From an uncultured beta proteobacterium (GTDB lineage Bacteria > Pseudomonadota > Gammaproteobacteria > Burkholderiales > Burkholderiaceae_E), in NCBI GenBank assembly GCA_903934295.1, contig CAIZNI010000012.1:1-47187 (forward strand): 47,187 nucleotides of DNA, read 5' to 3'. The notes under the pieces were generated by a model, which worked only from the letters and a program-made list of their open reading frames with translations, was not told the origin of the DNA and made no database searches. The position numbers and the translations under genes are program-made. Below are positions 1-7,912 of this stretch, one piece after another (within the stretch, counting starts at the first letter, position 1; every line of letters begins with the position of its first letter).

Positions 1-398
1 CCCTGTACGAAGCCCCAGGCCCAACCCTCGGCGTCATCGAACTCCCGGCCTTCGAACTCCATGACGGACCAATGGGGGTAGATGTCCGGCCGCTCGTCCT
101 CCAGGGCGGCGATGATGCTGTTGAAGTGGCGCATCACCAGCGCCAGGATTCGGTTGATCTGCTCCAGGCTCTGCGCGGCCGGCACCATCCCCTGAGCCTG
201 CGTATGCCCCCAGATCGGCGGCAGCCACTGCTGGGGCTTCAGTGTGGTGGGCCCGATGGCCACGGCGTGCATGTAGCCGTCCATCGTGTCGAACATCATC
301 GCCTCGGCTCCGTCGCGGTCCTCCATGAGGAATGCTTCGAGTTCATCGACCTCATCGTCGGAGAGCGGGGAGAAGCCATGGGGGACGGTCGGCATCAT
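1..398 (-). CDS. YecA/UPF0149 family protein, partial at the left window edge
   Basis: The minus strand reads open from an ATG at 398 to the window edge, about 132 residues. The N-terminal part shows the UPF0149/YgfB-YecA pattern: LSDDEVDELEAFL, then DTMDGYMHAVAIGP, then QQWLPPIWG, ending GWAWGFVQG at the edge. Members are small helical proteins, and the YecA branch often carries a C-terminal SEC-C zinc motif, which would lie outside this window. The molecular role of the family is poorly defined. An in-frame stop shortly upstream of 398 fixes the start near here; a second ATG follows immediately, and an AGGA lies about ten bases upstream. Upstream lies IS21 debris, so the native promoter may have been replaced. 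Confidence 0.85.
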   Translation of the reverse strand, partial: MMPTVPHGFSPLSDDEVDELEAFLMEDRDGAEAMMFDTMDGYMHAVAIGPTTLKPQQWLPPIWGHTQAQGMVPAAQSLEQINRILALVMRHFNSIIAALEDERPDIYPHWSVMEFEGREFDDAEGWAWGFVQ

Positions 399-533
399 CG
401 ATCCAAGGTCCTGGTTGATCCCGTCGAGGCGCGTTCATCGGACGGGTGTACGGCGATGCGTCTCGACTGCCATGAGGGGAGGGTTGAGCCCACCCGGGCC
501 GCAGCCTTGTGAGCGGTGTCGGCATAGCGCTTA

Positions 534-655
534 TCCATGGGGATTGAGCGTCAACAAGGTGCCGTCGGGCATCCGGCTCATCCAGCGCTTGTCGCTGCCG
601 GTGCGCAGCGGGTAGCGAGCGCGCAGATCGTCCGCGTCCAGCAGGCCACTCTCGC
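534..655 (-). other. Unidentified C-terminal coding remnant
   Basis: Between the istA stub and the YecA gene the minus strand encodes a short peptide that reads like a true protein end: VWTRESGLLDADDLRARYP, then LRTGSDKRWMSRMPDGTL, ending LTLNPHG and a stop at 534. It is in a different frame from the istA stub and joins it near 655. I do not recognise the family. It may be the tail of a gene that the IS21 element entered, or chance. Confidence 0.25.
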
Positions 656-888
656 GGGTCCAAACGGGGCACCGGCGGCTTGTAGAGCCGAGCTTCGAGT
701 TCTTCCTTGGTCAAGGTCTGCGCGGTCGCCCAATCCACGGCGGCGGCGCGCGCCATCAGCAGCGTCTTGCCGACGGTAGCCTTCGGAATGCCGAGGGCAC
801 GGCCGATCTGGCCGTAGCTCAGTCCTGCCTCGTGGTGCAGGCGCAATGTCTGTCGAATCTGTCGCATCGTGATCCTGAGTGTGGGCAT
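652..888 (-). pseudogene. istA: IS21-family transposase IstA, N-terminal remnant
   Basis: From an ATG at 888 the minus strand encodes about 78 residues matching the start of IS21-type IstA. The helix-turn-helix segment is visible (LRLHHEAGLSYGQIGRALG, then KATVGKTLLMARAA), followed by the linker EELEARLYKPPVP. After that point the frame loses all similarity. The DDE catalytic domain and the helper ATPase IstB are absent, so the element is dead. It lies just inside the terminal repeat array at 945-1058 in the expected IS21 layout, with transcription running away from the end. Full-length IstA would be several times longer. Confidence 0.8.
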
Positions 889-944
889 GGGAGGCCGAGA
901 AAATCGGCCAGCATGCTCCGCGGTCAGGTCACTCGCGCGCGCCG

Positions 945-1058
945 CAATCGTCTACGATCAGTTTGAAACGCCGTCTACGATCCTCTGAAACGGCGTCTAC
1001 GATCAGCTTGAAACACCGGGTACCTTCGCCTGAAATGGCCGTCTACGATAGGCTGAAA
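945..1058. repeat. IS21-type terminal repeat array, five units
   Basis: About five imperfect direct repeats of 22-23 bases follow the pattern GTCTACGATC, a few bases, then TGAAA. One unit is degenerate (GGGTACCTTCGCCTGAAA). Tandem repeats of this kind at the tips are typical of IS21-family elements, where they act as transposase binding sites. On the minus strand the unit reads TTTCA-N-GATCGTAGAC, the same as the array at 18400-18467. The istA stub starts 57 bases away, so this is the istA-side end and the element tip is near 1060. Confidence 0.75.
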
Positions 1059-1143
1059 CATGCACTTTGTTGACGGTACGATCTGCGCCAGCCTCGTCAG
1101 CGGGTGAGGAGGGTGTCTTCGAGCCCCAGCGGCTGCCGTCGGA

Positions 1144-1250
1144 CCCGATAGACCTCGATAGACCTCGAAACCTGCCTGTTGCCACAACCGCCCGGAAACC
1201 GGCGCCAATGCTGGACCTCCACAAGATGACGGTATCTTTGACGGTATCCA
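1144..1250 (-). repeat. Direct repeat copy A flanking higBA
   Basis: A segment of about 107 bases that recurs at 2261-2365 in the same orientation. On the minus strand both copies hold two TACCGTCA boxes spaced 12 bases apart, then GCATTGGCGC, GGGTTT-like sequence, and a core TTTCGAG(G/A)TCTATCGAGG. Paired short boxes next to a core resemble arm and core sites of tyrosine recombinase attachment regions, but no integrase gene is in the window. Identity between copies is clear by eye but imperfect. Confidence 0.55.
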
Positions 1251-1326
1251 GCGACCTTCCGTGCAAGAACGCTAGTCGCGACAAGGACTTGGCGGCTCAA
1301 TTGATGATTGAGTGGGAGTAGGGGTC

Positions 1327-1353
1327 TTTCGAGATCTATCGCGGTGTATCGGG
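1327..1353 (+). repeat. Third copy of the repeat core, inverted
   Basis: TTTCGAGATCTATCGCGG followed by TGTATCGGG on the plus strand repeats the core seen on the minus strand in copies A and B. Only the core is present; the TACCGTCA boxes are missing here. Confidence 0.45.
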
Positions 1354-1563
1354 ATCGATCGCCGAATCCAAGCCGCCATGTGGGGTTGACAACGGCGCAG
1401 AGCCCAGATGTCAACGAGCTTGGACCCTGAAGGACGCGCCTTCGGGTCCGAGCTCGGGCCCTTGAAGATGTTGCCCGTGGCGGTGGCGAGAAGGTCGCTC
1501 GAAGCCTCGACACGAGATCGGTGCCAGTTGCCATTTCTCCCAAATTGGGAGATACTGCCGGCG

Positions 1564-1872
1564 GTGAGGATCATCGCCAAGAGCAGCCTGCAGAAGTTCT
1601 GGGAACGGCCGTGCTGCGCCGATGCCCGGGGACCGCTGCACAGCTGGTACGCCGAGGCGATCAAGGCGACCTGGCGCAGCCCGCAGGACATCAAGGGCCA
1701 GTACGCCAGCGCGAGCATCTGCGGCAACAACCGCGTCGTGTTCAACATTGGCGGCAACAAGTACCGGCTGGTGGTCGAGCTGCAGTACCAGGCGGGCATC
1801 GTGTGGGTGAAGTTCGTCGGGACGCACGCGCAGTACGACCGCATCGACGTGGAGACCGTGAATGACTATTAA
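1564..1872 (+). CDS. higB: HigB-type mRNA interferase toxin
   Basis: Predicted 102-residue toxin of the HigB family (RelE-like fold), which cleaves mRNA at the ribosome. Family hallmarks are visible in order: SLQKFW near the N-terminus, HSWYAEAIKATW, QDIKGQYASASI, NNRVVFNIGGNKYRLVV, and the ending FVGTHAQYDRIDVETVNDY. I chose the GTG at 1564 because family homology begins there (VRIIAKSSL); the frame stays open further upstream to 1408, but that part looks unlike the family. The stop overlaps the antitoxin start by 11 bases, so the pair is translationally coupled, toxin first as usual for higBA. A very similar toxin end survives as a fossil at 17641. Confidence 0.88.
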   Translation: MRIIAKSSLQKFWERPCCADARGPLHSWYAEAIKATWRSPQDIKGQYASASICGNNRVVFNIGGNKYRLVVELQYQAGIVWVKFVGTHAQYDRIDVETVNDY

Positions 1873-2221
1873 GCCGATCCGCAACGACGACGACCTGCGA
1901 CGCGCCTTCCGGCGCCTGGAGAAGATCTTCCAGGCTGTGGAGGGCACCCCGCAGGCGGACGAGCGCGATGTGCTCGTCATCCTGATCGAAGCGTACGAGA
2001 ACAAGCACTACGACTTCGGGCCCGCCGATCCGGTGGAGGCGATCAAGTTCCGCATGGAGCAGGAAGGGCTGACGCCTCGCGATCTGGAGCCGTACATCGG
2101 GCAGAGCGGCCGCGTCTCCGAAGTGCTTAACCGGAGGCGCCCGTTGAGCCTGCGGATGGTCAAGAGGCTGCACGACGGGTTGAATATCCCGTACGAGAGC
2201 CTGATGGCGGGGGTTCAGTAG
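1862..2221 (+). CDS. higA: HigA-type antitoxin with Xre-like helix-turn-helix
   Basis: A 119-residue antitoxin partner of the HigB encoded immediately upstream. The N-terminal half contains PQADERDVLVILIEAYENKHYDFGPADPVEAI, typical of long HigA proteins, and the C-terminal half has the DNA-binding segment LTPRDLEPYIGQSGRVSEV followed by NRRRPLSLRMVKRLHDGLNIP. It should neutralise HigB and repress the operon. The module lies between two direct repeats (1144-1250 and 2261-2365), suggesting it moved as a unit. Confidence 0.88.
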   Translation: MTIKPIRNDDDLRRAFRRLEKIFQAVEGTPQADERDVLVILIEAYENKHYDFGPADPVEAIKFRMEQEGLTPRDLEPYIGQSGRVSEVLNRRRPLSLRMVKRLHDGLNIPYESLMAGVQ

Positions 2222-2260
2222 AGCGTCGACAGGTGCCGAGAGCCGTAACGAGCGACCCAG

Positions 2261-2365
2261 GAGTCGATAGTCCTCGATAGATCTCGAAAGGTGAGTCTTC
2301 GCAGAATCGCCCGCAAACCCGCGCCAATGCTGGTGCTCCGCACTTTGACGGTAAAAATGACGGTA
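2261..2365 (-). repeat. Direct repeat copy B flanking higBA
   Basis: Second copy of the 1144-1250 repeat, 1.1 kb away and in the same orientation. TGACGGTA boxes lie at 2346-2353 and 2358-2365 (spacing 12, as in copy A), and the core AGTCGATAGTCCTCGATAG continues into ATCTCGAAA. Immediately to the right begins an IS91-like transposase remnant. Confidence 0.55.
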
Positions 2366-2373
2366 AATTTCTG

Positions 2374-2560
2374 CAGTGCGGCATCCTGGCGCACGGCTTC
2401 CTGCGACTGCGCTGCGGCGAGTGTGGCCACGACACGTTGCTGGCGTTCAGCTCGCGAAGCGGCGCGGGTTCTGCCCGTCGTGCGGTGCGCGGCGCATGTC
2501 GCTCCAGCGCAGCGTCTGAAGCGGGTATTCGGCATCGAGATCGAAGCGAGCGTGTGTTGC
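2374..2560 (+). pseudogene. IS91-family transposase remnant: zinc-binding N-terminus joined to a C-terminal piece
   Basis: The plus strand encodes QCGILAHGFLRLRCGECGHD then TLLAFS, and after a frameshift KRRGFCPSCGARRMS. This is the cysteine-rich N-terminal zinc domain of IS91/ISCR-type Y2 transposases. It then jumps to QRLKRVFGIEIEA, which in intact transposases lies near the C-terminus just before the second zinc motif. The catalytic HUH/Y2 core is deleted. The 3' end sequence shared by the other three remnants is not present here. Confidence 0.7.
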
Positions 2561-2847
2561 CGCGCGCGGCCGGGGCCTGTTGCGCTCGACGATCGGGGCG
2601 CGAGTGATGACCGGCGACGCAGGCGCCATCGAGCGCTGTCGGGACGGGGTGGCCAGCCGATCCAGGGCCGATGGTGGCCCGCGGCGCATCGGCGCGAGGC
2701 TGGCCGGCCGCAGGCAGCAGCGCGTGGGGGCTGGAAGGGGCGTTTGAAAGTACCAGGGCGGTCATAGGGCGAAAGCATGCGAAGATCATCCGGGGTTTGG
2801 TCAGGCAGCCCCCTTCGCGGAATGAAACCAAGGATCGATAGCCATCC

Positions 2848-3507
2848 ATGGGCGCTCGCTGCACGTCAGCCCTCCTTGCCAGCCTGCTCGCACTGGCGGG
2901 CTGCAGCGGCTCCCCGCCGCCCGAAGTCGCCGTGGCGTATGGCAAGAAATGGGGCGCGGCGACAACCTCCCGGTTTTCCCCCTGTCCTGACATCAAGGGC
3001 GTCTGGCATCTGCAGAAGCCGTCCGAAGGTTCGTTTCTGGATGAAACCGGCGAGACCGTTGAGCACCGTCGATGGCACTTGCCACAGCTGTTCGGCCAGT
3101 CGGTCAACCGGTTCATCGCGATCGAGACTGGGACGCTGGGAACGATGGTGTATGGATCGGATGCAATGCCCGGGTTCGGGGTGGGGAGTTGGTCATCGCA
3201 CTCCCGACAATCCCTGTCGGACGTTGAAATGCCCTGCGTCGGGCACGGATGGCGGCAGGTTGCGATCACCTACCATTCACGCAACGCTGCGGCCGCCCGA
3301 GTGCTGAAACTGGTCCCGGAAAAACTGGTCAAGATCGTTCAAAACGATTTCGTTGCTCGCACCGCCGGACACGAATTGCTGCTCGCGACGCGCATCGACT
3401 ATGAAGGCACCGGCAAAGACGGTGACGCGATCAAGGACGGATATTGGCACTTTGTGAAAATGGCCCGGCTGCACGAAAACCCGAAGGACCAGGGCTTCAA
3501 GCCTTGA
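2848..3507 (+). CDS. Hypothetical lipoprotein
   Basis: A 219-residue protein with a clear lipoprotein signal: MGARCTSALLASLLALAGC, lipobox LAGC with Cys19, followed by SGSPPPEVAV. The mature part has CPDIKGVWHLQKP, a motif common in small envelope lipoproteins, then a beta-rich region and a basic C-terminus. No enzymatic motif is seen. It is followed 61 bases later by another exported or anchored hypothetical protein in the same direction, so the two may be co-transcribed. The function is unknown; an outer- or inner-membrane-anchored location is inferred from the lipobox. Confidence 0.75.
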   Translation: MGARCTSALLASLLALAGCSGSPPPEVAVAYGKKWGAATTSRFSPCPDIKGVWHLQKPSEGSFLDETGETVEHRRWHLPQLFGQSVNRFIAIETGTLGTMVYGSDAMPGFGVGSWSSHSRQSLSDVEMPCVGHGWRQVAITYHSRNAAAARVLKLVPEKLVKIVQNDFVARTAGHELLLATRIDYEGTGKDGDAIKDGYWHFVKMARLHENPKDQGFKP

Positions 3508-3568
3508 GTCAGGTTCAGCCTTCGCAGCGAATCCTCGCGAAGATCCGTGTGTTCAAGTGGGAATCGCG

Positions 3569-4318
3569 ATGTCCCGGATGAGTCGGACACTGCTTGTCCT
3601 GACCTGCGTCTCGCTGGTCGCGCTGTGGTTCAGCGGATATGGACGCCCCGTCGAGGAGTCGAATCAACTCGTTCGCTACGACGGAAAGACCTTGATCGTC
3701 GAAGGCAAGGTATGGGTACGGCAAGGGGCATGGCGTAGCGACCCTCCGTTTGCACAGGGTCGCATTCTCCTGAGATGGAGAGCGCCTTTCCGCGCGGAGT
3801 TCGACGAATTGCTCAAGCGCTATTCGCTGTGCCTCATCGATACCCGGCCCGGAGACATCGCCGCGGTTGCAGTGCCTGCCGGATTCGAGTACCAGTGGGC
3901 GAATGCCCTGTCCGTCGAGCCACCGGTCGACTATGCGGCAATGGACACCGAGAACCTTCAAGCCACCACGCAATGCACGCCACGCCCTCAGGTGGCGGAG
4001 GCGAAGGGCATCCCGGTGCCTGAAGAGGAACCGTTCGAGCTGGTGGTACGCAAGCTCGTCTTCGAGCAGTACCAGGAGATCAAGGACGCCGGGGGGCTCC
4101 CGGTCATGTCCACCGCAACGGGCCGACAGACTGTCCTGAACCCTACCGTCTACGACGTGCGCAAGGAGACGTGCGCGCGAATCCCGCAGTCACCGCCCGG
4201 CAACTACGAATGTGAGGTCGTGATCAGGATCAGTTTGTCCCCGGATGGCAGTGATCCATCCGAGCAGGGCGCCCGCATCTCTGTGAAATGGGATCCGAGC
4301 GGGAAGTGGGTGCGGTAA
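3569..4318 (+). CDS. Hypothetical protein with N-terminal membrane anchor
   Basis: About 249 residues. The N-terminus (MSRMSRTLLVLTCVSLVALW) is a single hydrophobic segment after basic residues, so the protein is anchored in or secreted across the inner membrane. The rest is soluble, with scattered cysteines (CLIDTRPGD, TQCTPRP, ETCARI, YECEV) that could form disulfides in the periplasm. I chose the ATG at 3569; a GTG at 3557 and an ATG at 3578 are alternatives. It follows the lipoprotein gene in the same direction. No family is recognised. Confidence 0.7.
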   Translation: MSRMSRTLLVLTCVSLVALWFSGYGRPVEESNQLVRYDGKTLIVEGKVWVRQGAWRSDPPFAQGRILLRWRAPFRAEFDELLKRYSLCLIDTRPGDIAAVAVPAGFEYQWANALSVEPPVDYAAMDTENLQATTQCTPRPQVAEAKGIPVPEEEPFELVVRKLVFEQYQEIKDAGGLPVMSTATGRQTVLNPTVYDVRKETCARIPQSPPGNYECEVVIRISLSPDGSDPSEQGARISVKWDPSGKWVR

Positions 4319-4365
4319 CAGGCCCGGCGCCTCGTCTCGTCTCGTATCGGCGACGCGTACGCAGA

Positions 4366-4381
4366 TCGGGACAAATCCCGA
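4366..4381 (+). terminator. Weak hairpin after the hypothetical gene pair
   Basis: TCGGGA-CAAA-TCCCGA forms a six-base-pair stem with a four-base loop 48 bases after the upstream stop. No T-run follows, so intrinsic termination is doubtful. Confidence 0.2.
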
Positions 4382-4439
4382 CGCCCTGCAGCTTGGAGCG
4401 CGACAATCGTCTTGTCCGGTCGTGCTGATTGACGCCGTC

Positions 4440-4730
4440 CACGTGGATCGAGACCACCGGAAAGTGCATCGGCAGGCCGCCGGCCGACAGGATCCCGCGC
4501 TCGAGCGCTGCGATGATGTCGGGCACGTTGCGGTGGCAGGGGTTGTCGCTGCTGAACGTGTCGGTAATGCCGATGATGGGCCGCGCGAGCGCGTCGTCGG
4601 AGTAGCCCATCGCCTTGATGAAGGCCTAGCGCAGGAAAAGGGAGAACTCGGCGTCGCCGTAGCGGGTGAGGCCGAGCTGCATGCCGGTCGGGGCGGGGTC
4701 TGACAGGTCCGGCTCTCCGGAAGCGTTCAT
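4440..4730 (-). pseudogene. IlvD/Edd-family dehydratase, 5' remnant with a nonsense codon
   Basis: From an ATG at 4730 the minus strand encodes the start of an IlvD/Edd-family dehydratase: MQLGLTRYGDAEFSLFLR, a TAG at 4626-4628, then in the same frame AFIKAMGYSDDALARPIIGI, TDTFSSDNPCHRNVPDIIAA and LERGILSAGGLPMHFPVVSIH. The Cys of the NPCHR segment is an iron-sulfur ligand in intact family members. Similarity ends about 4440, so most of the roughly 550-600-residue enzyme is missing. The stop codon and the truncation both argue against function. Confidence 0.8.
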
Positions 4731-4877
4731 GTCGTTTCGCAGAGGGTTCGAAGGGTGGAGGGTCGGGGCGCGCGGGCGGCCGCGGATCGGACGGGTCTGG
4801 CGGCAGGCCCGGGGGAATCCGGATGGTGCATCATCACGCCATCGCCGTGCTTCCAGGCGCCGGAAAGAGCCAGACTG

Positions 4878-6215
4878 ATGGAGATGCGCACCAGCTACTG
4901 CCAGCGCTGCATGGCGGTGATCCACTACCCACCCTTCGGCAATGTTCCCTTCAAGTGCAACGTCTGCATGCAGACCGAAGCGCTCGAACGTCAGGCGGCC
5001 GACCAGGGGCAGGCTCGCGCCGATCAGGCGCTGCGTGAGGAGATCGAGGACCACCAGCGCCTCACCGAGGCGCAGGCAAGGCAGCAGCAGCAGCTCGAGG
5101 CGATCCGTCAGCAGAACCGCCTGATCGACGAACTGCGTATCCCTCGAAAGGACGCTTACACGCGGGGATACGGCTATATCGACCGCGAGTTGTTCGCCTC
5201 GAACCCTGCAGGCGTGAGCCTCTGGGTGGACGAGAATGGCGATACCCAGGCCAGCTGGAGTTGGCCCTATGCCAGCAGTCATCTCCAGGAGGGATTCCAG
5301 GAGGGGCTGCAGGCGAGGCTCGCCAAGCTGCCCCGTGTCCGGCACGAGTTGACGGACAACGCACGGTGGGCGGGCGAGTGCGTGGGCAAGGGCACCCTCC
5401 AGCCCAACAACTTCTCGCTCTCCACCGGCGTTCGGGTCGCCGGACGAGAGATCGATACGGCGGGGTACAACAGCAACCTCAGGCGGACGATCGACCGGGA
5501 GACCGGCAAAGTGACCCTGTCGACGGATCCGCCCTTCCGATCCGGCGCGCTGAACGAGGCGTTCGCCGAAGGGATCCGCAAGGCCAGCTCGGCCCTCAAC
5601 GAGCCGGCGGCCAGGCGCCGGCGGCTGGCCGAGGAAGTCCCGGCGCTCGAGGCGAGCGCCGCCGAGGTGCAGGCGCTGGGGCGCCAGCGGACGGGAAACC
5701 ACATTTTTCTCGCGCTGTTCCCCTTCGGAGCCTGGTACCTGGCCTGGACCTTCACCGAAGGGTGGATGACCTTCTTCGCCTGCGTGATCGGGGTGCCTGC
5801 GCTGTTCGCCGTTTTTCTCTTCAGGTACCGGACATGGTCGCAGGCGAGCAGCGCCCGCCTGCGCGAGATCGAGCGCTCGCCGGCGGCGAGCACCCGGCTG
5901 ACCGGTTCGGCGAGCGGGGCCGCCTCGCCCGGGTCGCTGCCGCCGGCCGGGTCGCTACCGCCGGCCGGGTCGCCCATGTCCGGCGCGCCTGTTTCGACGC
6001 CGATTTCCGGCGACGGCGAGACCGGGGCCGACCGCGTGCGCGAGGCGCAGCGCTGGGCGGAACGATCGGCGCGTCGGGCGCCCTTCGAACTCGGCCTCGT
6101 GGCCTTGTCGCTGGTCGTGGCCGGGGTGCTGATCTACGAGGGGCTGTGGTGGGCGGTGCCGGTCGTGGCGGTGGCGCATCTCCAGCTCATGAAGCGGATC
6201 CGGCTGAAGGACTGA
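4878..6215 (+). CDS. Zinc-ribbon, coiled-coil, multi-pass membrane protein of unknown function
   Basis: About 445 residues from the ATG at 4878, chosen for the GGAAAG upstream and because the zinc motif starts right after it. Residues 8-30 form a C-x2-C-x15-C-x2-C ribbon (SYCQRC and KCNVC). A Gln/Glu/Ala-rich coiled coil follows (about 33-85; RQQQQLEAIRQQNRLIDEL). A soluble domain spans about 90-230 (GYGYIDRELFASNPAGVSLW, TLSTDPPFRSGALNEAF). Two hydrophobic segments lie around 274-317, then a low-complexity linker with a duplicated SLPPAG, and a C-terminal hydrophobic pair near 403-433. It seems to be an inner-membrane protein with cytosolic zinc ribbon and coiled coil. I recognise no named family. 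Flanked by pseudogenes, it is probably cargo. Confidence 0.75.
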   Translation: MEMRTSYCQRCMAVIHYPPFGNVPFKCNVCMQTEALERQAADQGQARADQALREEIEDHQRLTEAQARQQQQLEAIRQQNRLIDELRIPRKDAYTRGYGYIDRELFASNPAGVSLWVDENGDTQASWSWPYASSHLQEGFQEGLQARLAKLPRVRHELTDNARWAGECVGKGTLQPNNFSLSTGVRVAGREIDTAGYNSNLRRTIDRETGKVTLSTDPPFRSGALNEAFAEGIRKASSALNEPAARRRRLAEEVPALEASAAEVQALGRQRTGNHIFLALFPFGAWYLAWTFTEGWMTFFACVIGVPALFAVFLFRYRTWSQASSARLREIERSPAASTRLTGSASGAASPGSLPPAGSLPPAGSPMSGAPVSTPISGDGETGADRVREAQRWAERSARRAPFELGLVALSLVVAGVLIYEGLWWAVPVVAVAHLQLMKRIRLKD

Positions 6216-6543
6216 AGGCGCGCGGCGCACAGACGTGGCGGCAGGCGAGGCAAGGTCAAAGTATTCGGTGTGGGCGGCATGCTGGAGCAACCGCGCCATG
6301 CTGGTGCCGAGTTCACGCGAGCGCCAGTCGTCAAGCCCGCCATCCGGCAACAGGCTTGGCTGGCCTTGTCCAGCCAGCGCCCCGCCAACCTGGCAGTGCG
6401 GGCGGTGGCGCGCATGGTGCTGGAGATGAGGCCCGGGGCTACGGGCTGACTGGTCGCCCCGCGCCGCCGGTGGTGTCCGACGACTGCAAAACAAGCGACC
6501 CAATCCGCCCGCGGGCAAAACCCGGGGCCATGAACCCGCGCCA
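6216..6543. other. No recognisable gene
   Basis: GC-rich sequence with several overlapping open frames on both strands but no family pattern, no start with a convincing ribosome site, and no strong repeat. Probably decayed or chimeric sequence beside the hutC-like stub. Confidence 0.4.
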
Positions 6544-6738
6544 GAACCCGCCAGTGAACTGGTAACGGCTGGCCGGATGCCACAAGCTGGCAACGGACGC
6601 CACCTGTCCACGCGAAAGCGTCTTGCGGCGCAGCACCAGGCACGGCTGCTTGTCTTCAATCTGCAGCAACACCGCAATCTCGGCGCTCGGCATCCTTGCA
6701 TCGATGCGGTAGCGCACGCCGGCCAGCGGGGCCACGCG
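6544..6738 (-). pseudogene. GntR-family regulator (HutC-like), C-terminal UTRA remnant
   Basis: The minus strand encodes PLAGVRYRIDARMPSAEIAV, LLQIEDKQPCLVLRRKTLS and RGQVASVASLWHPASRYQF, ending TGGF. This is the end of the UTRA ligand-binding domain of HutC-type regulators of histidine utilisation, where the family normally stops. The DNA-binding half is gone and the upstream side joins an IS3 OrfA fragment at about 6740. The reading frame runs on past the expected end without a stop. It cannot encode a working repressor. Confidence 0.65.
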
Positions 6739-6739
6739 C

Positions 6740-6880
6740 AAACACGCTGGCCGCGCGTTCGAGCAGCTGGTTCTTCCAGTCGACGATCTGGTTGGCGTGC
6801 ACGTCATGCTGCTTGGCTAATTCGGCCAGCTCTTCCTTTGAGAGCACGGTGTCAAGGCCAGCCAGGCCCTCGAGCAGCCG
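6740..6880 (-). pseudogene. IS3-family OrfA remnant
   Basis: The minus strand reads LSKEELAELAKQHDVHANQI followed by VDWKNQLLERAASVF. This is the helix-turn-helix and leucine-zipper start of IS3-family OrfA proteins (IS911 group). Only about 45 residues remain. It abuts the UTRA remnant directly, showing a recombination or insertion joint. Confidence 0.65.
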
Positions 6881-7197
6881 ACTCACGGCGCGGTTCCGCG
6901 CGAGCCGCCCTGCTGCACTGAGGCGTACTAGCTTGCCACGCCCGTCCTGCGGATCCGGCAGATACCTCGGTCCATTGGCCTCTGGTTCACAGCACTGTCG
7001 TAGACGGTCTTGGCCGCGACACCGCAACAGGGGACGGGGCAAAGGGGACCGAGCCCGGGTTTCTCCCTATTCCGCGCTCTAATCCGGGCTTCGTCCCGGT
7101 TGAAGATTCGTGAACTCCGCTGCCTCCGGTGGATCCCAGTTGCGCAGGCAGTGGTTGGAAGAGGCGGGATCAGGCATGGTCGGTGGGGTGCGGCCGC
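6881..7197. other. No intact gene
   Basis: No intact gene is visible. A plus-strand segment near 7130-7200 reads QLRRQWLEEAG, faintly like SymE-type proteins, but the frame breaks around it and it runs into the end of the toxin gene on the other strand. Confidence 0.35.
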
Positions 7198-7629
7198 TTA
7201 TTGGTGGGCGCTAAATGTCCAGGGGTTGATCAAGTCGATGCCGCAGCCCTCGTAGTCGCTCGTGTTGCGGGTTGCCACCGTGGCCTCATGCGCGCGGGCA
7301 ATAGCGGCGATCTGGCAGTCAAACTGGCTGATCGGACGGCCCGCGGCGCGGCGTGCAGCGGCGATGGTGGCGTATGCACGGGCCGCGGCGCGATCAAAGG
7401 GCAGGATGCGATCATGGAAATCCTCGTCCAGCAGGCCCTCGATCGCGGTGGTGAGAGCGTTGCGACGTTTGCCTGCGGGAAGGATGGCTACGCAGTGCCG
7501 AAGCTCGGCTTCGCCGACAGTGCTGAAGTAGACCTTTGCCCCGTCCTGCGCTGACAGCCACCGCTCGACCGGCTTGGCTGGGTCTGGCCGCAGGAGTTCA
7601 GACAGGACGTTGGTGTCGAGGATGATCAT
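7198..7629 (-). CDS. fitB: FitB/VapC-type PIN-domain toxin
   Basis: A 143-residue PIN-domain ribonuclease. Acidic metal-binding residues of the family are present: Asp5 in MIILDTNVLSELL, Glu42 in VGEAEL, Asp104 in SQFDCQIAAIA, and a C-terminal TRNTSDYEG segment. The end GIDLINPW is typical of the FitB subgroup. These toxins cut RNA (tRNA or rRNA in studied cases). The ATG at 7629 lies five bases after the antitoxin stop, so the genes form an antitoxin-first operon. Transcription comes from the operator region at 7913-7965. Confidence 0.92.
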   Translation of the reverse strand: MIILDTNVLSELLRPDPAKPVERWLSAQDGAKVYFSTVGEAELRHCVAILPAGKRRNALTTAIEGLLDEDFHDRILPFDRAAARAYATIAAARRAAGRPISQFDCQIAAIARAHEATVATRNTSDYEGCGIDLINPWTFSAHQ

Positions 7630-7634
7630 CGCGA

Positions 7635-7880
7635 CTATCGGCCGGGTTGGGATGGCTCACGCATGGGTTCGCGGGCCGGTAGTTTGAGGCCAGCTCGTGC
7701 CCCCGGCGCGACGCGCGCGCGAATCGCCGCGGCCAGATCGCGTGGCGAGGCGGTATCGCTCATGACCCGGCGAAGGATGTCGCGAGCCTCCTCCTCCATC
7801 GAGCGGCCGTGCTCGGCGGCGCGCACGCGCAGGCGCTGCTTGATGTCGTCATCGAGGTTGCGGATGGTGATGCTGGCCAC
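7635..7880 (-). CDS. fitA: FitA-type ribbon-helix-helix antitoxin
   Basis: An 81-residue antitoxin with an Arc/MetJ-like ribbon-helix-helix N-terminus (ASITIRNLDDDIKQRLRVRA then AEHGRSMEEEARDIL) and a flexible C-terminal tail that should bind the PIN toxin. I chose the GTG at 7880 because a GGAG lies seven bases upstream and the family begins with this segment; a TTG at 7901 is the longer alternative. It should bind the palindromes 33 bases upstream and repress its own operon, more strongly with the toxin bound. Confidence 0.9.
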   Translation of the reverse strand: MASITIRNLDDDIKQRLRVRAAEHGRSMEEEARDILRRVMSDTASPRDLAAAIRARVAPGARAGLKLPAREPMREPSQPGR

Positions 7881-7912
7881 GGCGGTGCTCCGATACTGCA
7901 AACGAGTTTTAT

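Noticed and set aside
4626-5702. 358-codon minus-strand frame antisense to the zinc-ribbon gene
   Set aside because: Only its end (4626-4730) has family similarity, as part of the dehydratase remnant; the rest is shadow of the plus-strand gene.
7104-7214. SymE-like peptide QLRRQWLEEAG on the plus strand
   Set aside because: Only a dozen residues resemble the family, the upstream frame is broken, and it overlaps the end of the fitB gene.
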